From: an uncultured Acetatifactor sp. | GTDB taxonomy: Bacteria; Bacillota; Clostridia; Lachnospirales; Lachnospiraceae | Direction: 5' to 3' | Assembly (NCBI GenBank): GCA_910584375.1 | Contig: CAJUAH010000030.1 | Span: 1 to 50,377 of the forward strand | Length of the DNA stretch: 50,377 nucleotides | Part shown: piece after piece, positions 42,004 through 50,377 of the stretch | Layout of the letters: the number at the start of each line of letters is the position of its first letter | Numbering within the stretch: the first letter of the stretch is position 1 | The notes under the pieces: generated by a model | Database searches by the model: none | What the model was told of the DNA's origin: nothing | Seen by the model: only the letters and a program-made list of their open reading frames with translations | Program-made: the position numbers and the translations under genes

Positions 42004-43291
42004 TTTGTTCCCAATCCCGATTTCCCCGTTCTCTTCGCGGACGGTTTCCCTGACGTCTGCGATAGTCGTTTCTGTGGCGGTTCTCTCCCCTCTCGGCTCT
42101 CTCCTCGTGCTGCCGGGGACTGTATTCGCGCCTGTTGCCGTCCTCACCACGTTCGCGTCTGCTCCGATGGTTTTGAGTCCTGTCCCGCTCTCCCCGCTCC
42201 TGATATCCTTCCTGCTGCCGCTCCGTATGTCTGGGATGTCTGTCACGGCCTGTCCGCTCTCTCCTGTCCGTTCTGTCCGTTCGCTCTTCGGACTCATTCC
42301 GCTCCCGGCGCTCACGCTTTTCCGGGGCAGATCCCCTCCCGGGATGCTCCCGGCGTTCCGGCCGCCCTGTGGGCTCCTCTTCCTTTTCCTCCTGGCTCTC
42401 CAGCTGATCCTGCTGCTCCATTCTCTCCAGTTCCCGCAATTCTTCCTGGGACAGATCCATCTGTTCCTTTTTGCCATGTCGCCGTCTAAAGCGCAGCTCT
42501 TCCACCGGATATTCCAGAATTTCCTTCTCGTCGTCCTTATCCACTACGACTTTTACCAGCTGGCGCAGCACATTCACACTATGCACCTCGCCCCGCAGAC
42601 CGTCCTCGGTGGTCACATAATCCCCTATGCCCGGAAGTCTGCGGTTCAACTCCTCATAGGTGTCCTCCTCATGTTTCAGACAGCACATCAGCCTGCCGCA
42701 CACCCCCGAGATTTTCGTGGGATTCAGGGACAGATTCTGCTCCTTGGCCATCTTGATGGAGACGGGTATAAAATCCGACAGATGAGTATGACAGCACAGG
42801 GGTCTGCCGCAGATACCGATCCCCCCCAGGATCTTGGTCTCATCCCGGACACCGATCTGCCGCAGCTCAATACGGGTCTTGAACACACCCGCCAGATCCT
42901 TTACCAGCTCCCGAAAATCAATGCGGCCATCGGCGGTAAAATAAAACAAAACCTTATTGTTGTCAAAAGTATATTCCGCATCGATCAGTTTCATCTCCAG
43001 CTCATGTTTCTGTATCTTTTCCAGGCATATCCTATAGGCTTCCTTCTCCTTCAGCTTGTTGGCGGCCTCCTGTTCCCGGTCCCGCTCGTTGGCCACCCTG
43101 AGTACCGGTTTCAGAGGCTGGACCACCTTGTCGTCCTCCACCTCTCTCACATCGCTGACCGCCGTGCCAAACTCAATGCCTCTGGCAGTCTCCACGATCA
43201 CATTGTCCCCTCTCTTTATCTCATAATGCAGCGGATCAAAAAAATAAATTTTGCCCGCAGTGCGAAATCTGATACCCACTACTTTTGTCAT
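41990..43291 (-). CDS. ricT: PSP1-domain protein RicT (YaaT) with long charged tail
   Basis: 433 aa. Residues 1-270 are a typical RicT/YaaT: VVGIRFRTAGKIYFFDP, RGIEFGTAV, and the Cys set GIGICGRPLCCHTHL and KISGVCGRLMCCLKHE, which bind iron-sulfur clusters in the Ric complex. RicT works with RicA and RicF in RNase Y control and, in Bacillus, sporulation and biofilm formation. Residues 270-433 are almost only Arg, Glu, Gln and Gly (REHPGRGSAPEKRERRERNE...), much longer than usual and probably disordered. It follows holB. Confidence 0.93.
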   Translation of the reverse strand: MTKVVGIRFRTAGKIYFFDPLHYEIKRGDNVIVETARGIEFGTAVSDVREVEDDKVVQPLKPVLRVANERDREQEAANKLKEKEAYRICLEKIQKHELEMKLIDAEYTFDNNKVLFYFTADGRIDFRELVKDLAGVFKTRIELRQIGVRDETKILGGIGICGRPLCCHTHLSDFIPVSIKMAKEQNLSLNPTKISGVCGRLMCCLKHEEDTYEELNRRLPGIGDYVTTEDGLRGEVHSVNVLRQLVKVVVDKDDEKEILEYPVEELRFRRRHGKKEQMDLSQEELRELERMEQQDQLESQEEKEEEPTGRPERREHPGRGSAPEKRERRERNESEERTDRTDRRERTGRDRHPRHTERQQEGYQERGERDRTQNHRSRRERGEDGNRREYSPRQHEERAERGENRHRNDYRRRQGNRPRRERGNRDWEQNEQE

Positions 43292-43380
43292 CTATATACC
43301 TCACTTTTACTAAATATCGCGTCTGCATTGTACTCCATATATCTTATCACAGCTCGCAGTATATGGAAAGAGGAAAATTC

Positions 43381-44373
43381 TTACCCGTTTTCCTTCATTT
43401 CCAAGAAAAGAAGCTCCATTGTCAGGTCAAAATTGACATTGGCATCCAGACGTCTCTTGGCCTTGTCCAGAGAACGTATCACGTTATCAATCCCCTCATA
43501 GCTGCTGCGGCCCGCCACCTTCCGGATAGCCTGTATCTCCTCACGAAATACCAGCCCATTGACGTCCGCCGTCGCTTTAAACAGCAGCACATCCCTATAC
43601 CAGATCGCCAGTATATCCAGATAATCGCTGACCTCCAGCTTAAATTCTCCCACCTTTTTTACGGCTGTGACAATCTCCGGAATCTCCATGTCCTGCAGGT
43701 ATTTCAGCAGTCCCAGCGCTTCATTTTTCACATTCTCAAACTCTTCGCTGGAGGCCAGAGCCTTGGCCTTGCCCACATTGCCCCTGGCAAAAGCCACGCA
43801 GACCTCCGCCTTGTAATCCGGCACCTGCAGCTCTTCCATCAGATATTTTTTTACCAGAGCATCCCTGACCGGTTTCATATTCAGCAGCACACAGCGGCTT
43901 AAGATCGTGGGCAGCAGCGAATTGACATTGGATACCAGCAGCAGGATCACCGCATACTCCGGCGGTTCCTCCAGAGTCTTGAGGATCGCGTTCTGAGCCT
44001 GGGGCGTCATCTTCTCCGCCTCGTTAATTATGTACACCTTATAGCGGCTGCTGTAAGGCTTGATCGCCACATCATTGTTCACCTGGGCGCGAATATCGTC
44101 CACGCTGATGGTATTGGGTTTCTCGTGGCTCACATAGATTATATCCGGCTGGTTTTTGGACAGCGCCTGTTTGCAGGAATGACACTCGTTACAGGGCTCA
44201 ATTCCTCCCCGCTCACACTGCAGCGCCATGGCAAATATCCTGGCAATATACTCCTTGCCGGAAGATTTTTCCCCACTGATGATATAGGCATGGGATACCT
44301 TATGTGTTTCCAGCGCCCCCTGCAGATGCGCCTTGAGCTGTTCCTGTCCCACAATACTCTGAAATCCTGCCAT
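43381..44373 (-). CDS. holB: DNA polymerase III delta' subunit
   Basis: 330 aa. AAA+ clamp-loader fold: SIVGQEQLKAHLQGAL, SHAYIISGEKSSGKEYIARIFA (a degenerate Walker A with Glu after GK), a four-Cys zinc module (CERGGIEPCNECHSC), KVYIINEAEKMTPQAQNAILKTLEEPPEYAVILL and LPTILSRC. It is part of the complex that loads the sliding clamp. Position after yaaR is conserved in Firmicutes. Confidence 0.94.
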   Translation of the reverse strand: MAGFQSIVGQEQLKAHLQGALETHKVSHAYIISGEKSSGKEYIARIFAMALQCERGGIEPCNECHSCKQALSKNQPDIIYVSHEKPNTISVDDIRAQVNNDVAIKPYSSRYKVYIINEAEKMTPQAQNAILKTLEEPPEYAVILLLVSNVNSLLPTILSRCVLLNMKPVRDALVKKYLMEELQVPDYKAEVCVAFARGNVGKAKALASSEEFENVKNEALGLLKYLQDMEIPEIVTAVKKVGEFKLEVSDYLDILAIWYRDVLLFKATADVNGLVFREEIQAIRKVAGRSSYEGIDNVIRSLDKAKRRLDANVNFDLTMELLFLEMKENG

Positions 44374-44420
44374 AAGCCCTCTCCTTATGTACCTTGGCCG
44401 CTTTTAGCCGCCCACTTTTA

Positions 44421-44861
44421 TCACATGAAAATATCCAGCAGCAACCCCCTGATCTCCCCGATCTTGGAAAGGATCGCCAGATTGTCCTTCTCGTCTTTCA
44501 TCAGCTCCTGGGCCAGATCGTCCAGATTCTGATCTACCAGCCGCACAATGCCGTAGACACGGTGTCGTCCTTTCCGGTCCAGAAAATTTTCCCTGGAAAA
44601 AGAATGGGAGCGGCTGATGATCTCATTCATAAACGCCTTGACCAGCCCGCGATAATGTTTCATATCCCGCAGATCCTTGCGCTTGGCCAGTTTATCACCT
44701 TCCATCGTGATCTGCTCCATCAGGGCGCTGAGTCTTTCCTGCAACTCCGCCTCCTCGATATGGCTGGCAAGAGTAAATTTAAAATTTCCGTCCGACTGCT
44801 GTACCTGCGCGGTGTTTTCCACAGGCGCGGCGCTGGTCGTCTGATTTACCTTGATATCCAT
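44421..44861 (-). CDS. yaaR: YaaR-family protein
   Basis: 146 aa. MDIKVNQTTSAAPVENTAQ is a flexible start; the rest is helical with MKHYRGLVKAFMNEIISRSHSF and RHRVYGIVRLVDQNLDDLAQELM, matching the YaaR/DUF327 family of the holB cluster. Function not established to my knowledge. Confidence 0.88.
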   Translation of the reverse strand: MDIKVNQTTSAAPVENTAQVQQSDGNFKFTLASHIEEAELQERLSALMEQITMEGDKLAKRKDLRDMKHYRGLVKAFMNEIISRSHSFSRENFLDRKGRHRVYGIVRLVDQNLDDLAQELMKDEKDNLAILSKIGEIRGLLLDIFM

Positions 44862-44959
44862 TATTCGTCCTCCCTGCGCATATCGGTAGTGTCATATTGC
44901 CGAAACCATTCCACTGCCGTGACCGACGTACGTGTTGTGCATACTCCAAAACAACTGTT

Positions 44960-45556
44960 TTATGTACTTCTGAGTCCTTTCTTAATATAATCCTGAATCT
45001 CATTCAGACAACGCTCCAGATCGTCATTATTAAATCTTCTGTGGATGCCTGCCTCCCGTATACGTCCTTCGGAAAAATCCTGCCTGTCGGCCAGAAAGCG
45101 GCGGCACATCTCTTCATATCTGGGCTGTTTCTGCGCTTTTTCCCGAGCCAGCGCCCTGCTCAGGCGCTCGCCGTCGTCCAGCTCCAACAGCACGGGCAGT
45201 ACCTGACCGGGACCAAAATAATCCCGGATACTCACATAGGCTTCCAGTGTACCGATCATGCAGTAATCCGCCGCCTCCAGATCGATCTGACCGTCTGCTA
45301 CGGTGAAATACCGCCAGAGTCCGTGACAGGTGTCATAGGCCCGTTCCTCAATAATACGGCCTGTGTCACGCAGCCCCAGATAACCCCTTTCATCGGTAAA
45401 AATATATTCCACCCCGTCCTGTTCTCCTGCCCTTATGGGGCGGGTGGTATAGGAAACGATGGGACGCAGCCCCAGTCCCTGATCCGCCATCAGATGCTTG
45501 TATACGGTGTCTTTCCCGGTGGAGCTTTTCCCCATCAGGCATATTATTTTTCCCAT
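44960..45556 (-). CDS. Guanylate kinase-like nucleotide kinase
   Basis: 198 aa from the ATG at 45556; the frame to 45766 overlaps pyk. P-loop GKSSTGKDTVYKHL, then SYTTRPIRAGEQDGVEYIF and a lid-like Arg-rich part (RLSRALAREKAQKQPRYEEMCRRFLADRQDF). The GMP-binding pattern is guanylate-kinase-like but shortened, so the substrate is uncertain. It holds the place of tmk in the Bacillus cluster. Starts 5 nt after the pyk stop. Confidence 0.8.
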   Translation of the reverse strand: MGKIICLMGKSSTGKDTVYKHLMADQGLGLRPIVSYTTRPIRAGEQDGVEYIFTDERGYLGLRDTGRIIEERAYDTCHGLWRYFTVADGQIDLEAADYCMIGTLEAYVSIRDYFGPGQVLPVLLELDDGERLSRALAREKAQKQPRYEEMCRRFLADRQDFSEGRIREAGIHRRFNNDDLERCLNEIQDYIKKGLRST

Positions 45557-45561
45557 ATTGT

Positions 45562-46977
45562 CTACCTGACCTCGACTACTCTGATCATATTGGTGGTACC
45601 CGATTTGCCCAGCGGAACTCCGGCAGTGATGACTACCAGTTCTCCGGTCTTGATATATCCGGCCTTTTGGGCCTCCTCCACAGCCGCGTCGAACAGTTCT
45701 TCCGTATCGTCCTTTTCCGGCAGCAGCAGAGGCTGGCAGCCCCAGAGAAGATTCAGTTGCTTGCACACTCTGGAATTCACGCTGCAGCTGATGATCGGAC
45801 AGGAGGGCTTGTATTTGGCAACTTTCGTTGCGGTAAAACCGGACATGGTCACGGTGATAATGGCGCTGGCATGCAGATCCATAGCCGTGGTACAGGTGGC
45901 GTAGGAAATAGCCGTGGTAGTGTCAGGGCTGCCCTCGGAGGCCAGCTCATCCATCTTGCCTCTGTAGTCCAGATCTTTCTCGGCGCATTCCGCGATCCGC
46001 GCCATGGTCTGCACCGCCTCCACCGGATATTTGCCCGCGGCGCTCTCGCCGGAAAGCATGATGGCCGTGGTGCCGTCATAGATGGCGTTGGCTATATCCG
46101 TAACCTCCGCCCTGGTGGGACGGGGATTCTTGATCATGGACTCCAGCATCTGCGTGGCGGTAATCACATGCTTACCCTGGGATACCGCCATACGGATCAT
46201 CCGCTTTTGCAGGGCCGGTATCTCCTCGATGGGAATCTCTACGCCCATATCTCCCCTTGCTACCATAACGCCGTCGGATACCTCCAGAATCTCCTCCAGA
46301 TTCTCGATTCCCTGCATGTTTTCGATCTTGGCTATGATTTTCATATCATTATGGTGCTCGTCCAGAATCCGTCGCACCTCCAGAATGTCCTCCTTCGTCC
46401 TGGCAAAGGACGCCGCCAGAAATTCATATCCCATCTCAATGCCAAAGAGAATGTCCTGCCGGTCAACCTCGCTGATATAGGGCATGGACAGAACCACCCC
46501 CGGCACATTGACGCCTTTGTGGTTGGATACCGGGCCGCCGCTCAGGACCGTACAGACAATATCCGTGTCCGTGATCTCGTCCGCCCGCATCTCGATCAGT
46601 CCGTCGTCAATCAATATATGGGTGCCGACGCTGATGTCCTCCCGCAGATTTTTGTAGGAAATGGCCGCTCTCTCGCTGTTGCCCAGGATTTCCTCCGTAG
46701 TCAGCACAAATTTCTGACCGGCCGTCAGTTCCGCGCGTCCTCTCTCAAAGTCCCTCAGCCGGATCTCGGGTCCCTTGGTGTCAAGCAGAGTCGCCACCTG
46801 GAGTCCCAGTTCCTTTCTGACTTTGAGTACTTTCTCCAACTTTTCCTTTTGCTCCTCATGGGTTCCGTGGGAGAAATTGAATCTGGCCACATCCATGCCG
46901 GCCAGCATCAGCTCCTTTAATTTTTCCTCCGTATCGCAGGCAGGTCCAATCGTACATACAATTTTTGTCTTTCTCAT
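45562..46977 (-). CDS. pyk: Pyruvate kinase
   Basis: 471 aa, the short form without the extra C-terminal phosphoenolpyruvate-utilising domain seen in some Firmicutes. TKIVCTIGPACDTEEKL, MDVARFNFSHG, VATLLDTKGPEIR, KIENMQGIENLEEI, MVARGDMGVEIPIEEIP and ATQMLESM are all standard. It makes ATP and pyruvate from phosphoenolpyruvate in the last step of glycolysis. Confidence 0.97.
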   Translation of the reverse strand: MRKTKIVCTIGPACDTEEKLKELMLAGMDVARFNFSHGTHEEQKEKLEKVLKVRKELGLQVATLLDTKGPEIRLRDFERGRAELTAGQKFVLTTEEILGNSERAAISYKNLREDISVGTHILIDDGLIEMRADEITDTDIVCTVLSGGPVSNHKGVNVPGVVLSMPYISEVDRQDILFGIEMGYEFLAASFARTKEDILEVRRILDEHHNDMKIIAKIENMQGIENLEEILEVSDGVMVARGDMGVEIPIEEIPALQKRMIRMAVSQGKHVITATQMLESMIKNPRPTRAEVTDIANAIYDGTTAIMLSGESAAGKYPVEAVQTMARIAECAEKDLDYRGKMDELASEGSPDTTTAISYATCTTAMDLHASAIITVTMSGFTATKVAKYKPSCPIISCSVNSRVCKQLNLLWGCQPLLLPEKDDTEELFDAAVEEAQKAGYIKTGELVVITAGVPLGKSGTTNMIRVVEVR

Positions 46978-47049
46978 TATATCTTCCTTTCCTATTTTTT
47001 TATCTTATTTTAAGTTCCTCAATCACCTTACAGGTTCCGTAATCACCCT

Positions 47050-48510
47050 TCATCGCATTCCCGCAATCACCCTAACGCCAGGAATCCCGTCTTTTACGGA
47101 GACGCCCTGCACATTCAGCCCCTGGGACAGATATCTCTCCAGCAGGATCCTGTCTGCCTCCTCCATGAGCTCGCCCGGCACCAGAACGGGAATTCCCGGC
47201 GGATAGATATTTATAAATTCTCCCACATATCTGCCCACGGCGTCTTCCAGGGCAATCCACTGCGCGGAACTGTCCCAGCCCTCCCACAGAGGCAGCCCGC
47301 CCCTGTGTCTCGCTGTCTCAGCGCAGCTTTCCGTTTCCTTGACAGAGGTTTCCGGTTTTTTTTCGCTTTCCGCCCTTTGCAGTCGGCTGTCAATCTCCAG
47401 CAGCGCGTCTGTCAGACGTTGATACCCCTGAGGCGTGTCCCCTATGGTAAACATGGCAAGCACATAGCCGTCGCATGCCATCTCCATCTGCAATGCGTAA
47501 CGCTCCAAAAGCTCTCTGTATAATTCTTCCCCTGTTATCCCGGTATCTTTCACAGAAATCACTAATTTTCCAATATCCTGATGCCTTTGATACTCCTCCT
47601 GTGGCAATGCGGCAGGCGGCCATACAGTCAAAGCCCGGCAGGCTGACAGCTGCCTTAACATACCGTTCCAGTTCCGGATCATCTCCCCGAAAAGCTTTTC
47701 CCCCTGCTCCCATGCCAGGCGGACGGCATTGTCAATGCTGGCCATCAGTACATAGGAGGGGCTGCTGCTCTGATATATCTGCAAAAATCTTCTGATCCTC
47801 CGCCGGTCTACCAGAGAACCGCCCACCTGCAGCAAAGCAGTCTGGGTCATAGCCGGAAGAGTCTTGTGTACACTGACCACCACCAGATCCGCCCCGGCCC
47901 GGCTCCCGCCCGGGGCAAAGGAGGGATGAAACCCCAGATGCGCGCCATGGGCCTGATCCACGATCAGCGGTATGCCATGGCTGTGTGCAATCCGCGCAAT
48001 CTCCGCCACTTCCGCGATCCTTCCTTCATAGGTGGGAGAGACGATCAGCACGCCGTCAATATCCGGTTCCCTCTCCAAAGCTTCCCGCACCTGCCGCGGC
48101 GATACGGCCTCACAGATTCCTATTTCCGGCACCTGTTTCGGATACAGATAGGAGAGCTTAAGCTGCCGCAGATAAGCCGCATGATATACGGACTTGTGGC
48201 AGTTACGGGCGATCAGCAACCTCCCGTTTCGAGGAACGGCGGCGCTGACAGCGCTCAATATCCCGCAGGTACTTCCTCCCACAAGATAATAGGTTTCCTC
48301 CGCCCCATAAGCATCGGCCGCATACTGCTGCAGCTGCCTTATGACCCCCTCCGGCTGATGCAGATTATCAAAGCCCTCTATCTCGGTAATATCCAGTTCC
48401 GCCAGCCCCTGCGGCAGCGCCCCCGCCCCTTGCCGCTTGTGTCCCGGCATATGACAGGGATATATTTCCGAACCGGCATAGTCCTTTAATTTCTCAAATA
48501 GCGTCTCCAC
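47050..48510 (-). CDS. Orn/Lys/Arg decarboxylase family protein (YaaO-like)
   Basis: 486 aa. Fold type I PLP enzyme: PCHMPGHKRQG at the start, LVGGSTCGILSAVSAAVPR, LIVDQAHGAHLGFHP and SVHKTLPAMTQTALLQV with the PLP-binding Lys. It should decarboxylate lysine, ornithine or arginine; the substrate cannot be told. Its place before the kinase-yaaR-holB genes matches yaaO of Bacillus. An inserted low-complexity stretch (about 385-405, SEKKPETSVKETE) precedes the C-terminal domain. The ATG overlaps the HD gene by 17 nt. Confidence 0.9.
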   Translation of the reverse strand: METLFEKLKDYAGSEIYPCHMPGHKRQGAGALPQGLAELDITEIEGFDNLHQPEGVIRQLQQYAADAYGAEETYYLVGGSTCGILSAVSAAVPRNGRLLIARNCHKSVYHAAYLRQLKLSYLYPKQVPEIGICEAVSPRQVREALEREPDIDGVLIVSPTYEGRIAEVAEIARIAHSHGIPLIVDQAHGAHLGFHPSFAPGGSRAGADLVVVSVHKTLPAMTQTALLQVGGSLVDRRRIRRFLQIYQSSSPSYVLMASIDNAVRLAWEQGEKLFGEMIRNWNGMLRQLSACRALTVWPPAALPQEEYQRHQDIGKLVISVKDTGITGEELYRELLERYALQMEMACDGYVLAMFTIGDTPQGYQRLTDALLEIDSRLQRAESEKKPETSVKETESCAETARHRGGLPLWEGWDSSAQWIALEDAVGRYVGEFINIYPPGIPVLVPGELMEEADRILLERYLSQGLNVQGVSVKDGIPGVRVIAGMR

Positions 48511-49180
48511 TTTCTTTTTCCGTTTCTACTATATTTTCCTGCGTATCGGATGCCGATGCGTCACCTGCGTCAGGCAGTCCCGTAGCTCCGCTCTCCACAG
48601 CGCCATGGCTGATAGCGCCGTGTCCATGACGCAGACGCAATGTTTCCAGCGTTGAACACCATTTGTCCGCCACGGTCACGATCCACGCCTCCCTGCACAT
48701 AGGCGGCACCACCGTCAGCGGCCACATATGCTTTTTGATAATATCCCTCTCCCGGGGCGTCAGGCTATACTCGGCAGAGGCGTTTTTCAGGGCGATCCCC
48801 GGATGGTAGAAACCGTGCAGATTGTGGATCTGCACATGCTCTTTGTCGTGCCAGTCATAGAGGAAATAATCGTGCAGCAGCGCTCCCCGGATCAATTCCC
48901 TGCGGTTGCAGCGGATATGTAATACCGCCAGTTTTTCACTGAAATACAGACTACACTTTGCCACCGCCATACAATGACTGCTCACCGTCATGGTTCCGTG
49001 CTGTATATGCTGCCGGGTCCTGCGGAAATTGGCGGAGTGCAGGATATCCTGTGCGTCCTCCCGTATCGCGTGATACAATCTGTGTTCTCTCTGATATCGC
49101 CGCCGAAACTTCTCGGCCTGTTTCTCGCTGCGACGCCGGACCCGGCTCTGCCAGCCTCTTTGATTTATCCCTACTTCCAT
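48494..49180 (-). CDS. HD-domain phosphohydrolase
   Basis: 228 aa. A basic N-terminus (SRVRRRSEKQAEKFRRRYQREH) precedes an HD domain: His in QHGTMTVSSHCMAVAKCS, the His-Asp pair in GALLHDYFLYDW, HNLHGFYHPGIAL, and a late Asp in VTVADKWCST. Such proteins hydrolyse nucleotides or phosphates; the substrate is unknown. It ends in an acidic tail overlapping the decarboxylase start. Confidence 0.85.
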   Translation of the reverse strand: MEVGINQRGWQSRVRRRSEKQAEKFRRRYQREHRLYHAIREDAQDILHSANFRRTRQHIQHGTMTVSSHCMAVAKCSLYFSEKLAVLHIRCNRRELIRGALLHDYFLYDWHDKEHVQIHNLHGFYHPGIALKNASAEYSLTPRERDIIKKHMWPLTVVPPMCREAWIVTVADKWCSTLETLRLRHGHGAISHGAVESGATGLPDAGDASASDTQENIVETEKESGDAI

Positions 49181-49184
49181 CTTT

Positions 49185-49337
49185 TTACCCCTTATTCCTA
49201 TCGGCTATCTGCCCTCTCCTATACAGCCATTGCCCGGTCCGCAGCAATCGATTGTCAGTCAGCCCCAGCCGTTCCGCCAGCCTGAAATATTGCAGAACCT
49301 CCACCCCCGTTGCAAACAGAAAAATAACCGCCGGCAA
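49185..49337 (-). pseudogene. DUF2809-like membrane protein fragment
   Basis: About 50 codons (LPAVIFLFATGVEVLQYFRLAERLGLTDNRLLR) resemble the middle of DUF2809 membrane proteins, where GVEVLQYF-type residues precede a LGLxDNxL motif. The N-terminal helices and the C-terminal part are missing. It is squeezed between the methyltransferase and the HD gene and is probably a decayed remnant. Confidence 0.5.
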
Positions 49338-49339
49338 CC

Positions 49340-50110
49340 TTATTCTCCTGACTTCCTGGCCACATAGATGTATCTTGCCATCTTCTCCTTGAATTGCGCA
49401 TAGGGTTCTGTAACACATTCCGTTTGCCCCATAATCAGGTCAAACCAGCTCCCATATCCCTCAGCCACAAATTCCGCATGGTGCTTGACCGCAGCCCTGC
49501 GTTTTGTGACAAGCAAGTCATATGTCTGTCTCGTAATATCAGTCACTTCGTATTTCATCTTATTGTGTTTCAATGCTTTTGCAAGTATGGTCGTTTCCGC
49601 ATCTGAGGTTTTGGGTAATACATCCCCCTCCTGATACCCCACAAAAAAGATGCCCTCCTGCTTTAACCATCTTTTTATCTGCGTCACAAACGCTGTCATA
49701 TCCTGTGCAAAATACATTGTATCCATGGAAATGATCACATCAAACTTCTCTTCCGGATAATCCGTCTCCCCGATTATGCTCTCTCTAAACTCCGACCTTT
49801 CCGTAAACAATGCTCTTGCGCTGCGAATCGCCTGTTCGGAATAATCAAATCCATAGATATAGGCTCCGGTCTTTCTCTGCAAATAGCCAAGCGCCTTGCC
49901 ATTGCCGCACCCAATGTCCAGAATGGAAATATCTTTTCCTCCAGGGATATACGGCAAAATCATGTCGATCTGTTCCAGATTGCTAAAGCCGTCCTGGGAA
50001 AAATCCTCTCCAAACGCATCCTTGCAGTATGCGCCAAAAGCCTTTGAAACTCCTGCCATGGCGTAAAAATCTTCATATGCGTCATAAAAGAGCAATTTGC
50101 TTTTGTCCAT
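49340..50110 (-). CDS. Class I SAM-dependent methyltransferase
   Basis: 256 aa. SAM site ISILDIGCGNGKALGYL, then YIYGFDYSEQAIRSA, FDVIISMDTMYFAQDMTAFVTQIKRWLKQEGIFFVGY. The C-terminus (about 180-256, basic then WFDLIMGQTECVTEPYAQFKEKMARYIYVARK) is mixed. The substrate is not known; small-molecule methylation is likely. The ATG follows AAGGGAAAG. Confidence 0.85.
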   Translation of the reverse strand: MDKSKLLFYDAYEDFYAMAGVSKAFGAYCKDAFGEDFSQDGFSNLEQIDMILPYIPGGKDISILDIGCGNGKALGYLQRKTGAYIYGFDYSEQAIRSARALFTERSEFRESIIGETDYPEEKFDVIISMDTMYFAQDMTAFVTQIKRWLKQEGIFFVGYQEGDVLPKTSDAETTILAKALKHNKMKYEVTDITRQTYDLLVTKRRAAVKHHAEFVAEGYGSWFDLIMGQTECVTEPYAQFKEKMARYIYVARKSGE

Positions 50111-50189
50111 ATTCTTTCCCTTACAATTTACGGTATTACCATTATATGATACACAGTTTTATATCCTACCCTATAGTATAACATAAATT

Positions 50190-50229
50190 AAGCGACAGAA
50201 AAAGGATGTTTTTGCCTTTTCTGCCGCTT
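50190..50229 (-). terminator. Terminator of the tRNA genes
   Basis: AAGCG-CAGAAAA pairs with TTTTCTG-CGCTT with one mismatch and a short loop. It lies just after the tRNA-Phe gene in the direction of tRNA transcription. Confidence 0.55.
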
Positions 50230-50243
50230 TTTCCAATAAAATA

Positions 50244-50318
<75 letters not shown>

Positions 50319-50324
50319 TTTGAG

Positions 50325-50377
50325 TAGCGGGGACAGGATTTGAACCTGTGACCTTCGGGTTATGAGCCCGACGAGCT
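50325..50377 (-). tRNA. tRNA-Met (CAT), cut by the window end
   Basis: The minus strand shows the anticodon stem CGGGCT...ACCCG with loop CTCATAA (anticodon CAT), a GAAGGTC variable region, T arm ACAGG-TTCAAAT-CCTGT and acceptor CCCCGCT. The 5' acceptor and D arm lie beyond the window. The loop sequence suits an elongator Met tRNA. Confidence 0.9.

Overview
The window looks like a chromosome segment from a spore-forming, anaerobic Firmicute, most likely a gut Lachnospiraceae/Clostridia relative. Reasons: spmA/spmB and spore-coat-like genes, a yaaO-gmk/tmk-yaaR-holB-ricT-trmN6-rsmI gene order that matches the Firmicute arrangement, strong AGGAGG ribosome sites, and a conjugative element of the C. 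difficile CTn4 (CD1108/CD1110/CD1115) style. Almost everything is on the minus strand.

Region 1 (1 to about 26,083) is most of an integrative and conjugative element (ICE), high in G+C and read right to left. It starts with a two-winged-helix regulator or initiator and an ArpU-like factor. A terminator-like hairpin follows, then the mating-channel genes: VirB2-like, VirB6/TrbL-like, a secreted Gly-rich protein, a C39-like peptidase and a PrgI-VirB4 fusion. Two small DUF proteins, a winged-helix protein, the VirD4 coupling protein and an S1-domain protein come next. Last is a DNA-processing module: YqaJ nuclease, RecD2 helicase, a Gln/Ala-rich protein, a CHC2 primase and a PcfK/AcrIIA9-like protein whose C-terminus appears cut off at the window edge. 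No relaxase or integrase is visible; they would lie to the left. The right end of the ICE lies inside spmB, which loses its conserved C-terminus.

Region 2, nested in the ICE (about 8,330-10,258), is an AT-rich cargo island in the opposite orientation. It has its own consensus promoter, a HEPN-domain protein (RX4H motif) and, just after the gene, a multi-branched structured element. Terminator-like and hairpin-rich sequence lies upstream. This is the best candidate for an undescribed defence or RNA-linked toxin module.

Region 3 (26 to 50.4 kb) is host chromosome: spmB/spmA; a UvrD-type helicase with an added zinc-binding tail; a 74-aa helical protein; acyl carrier protein; a xyloglucan-like glycan locus (LacI, GH74, GH31, solute-binding lipoprotein); two spore-coat-like genes; a small Cys-rich protein; the rsmI-to-yaaO housekeeping cluster with pyruvate kinase; an HD protein; a DUF2809-like gene fragment; a methyltransferase; and tRNA-Phe and tRNA-Met genes, the latter cut by the window end.
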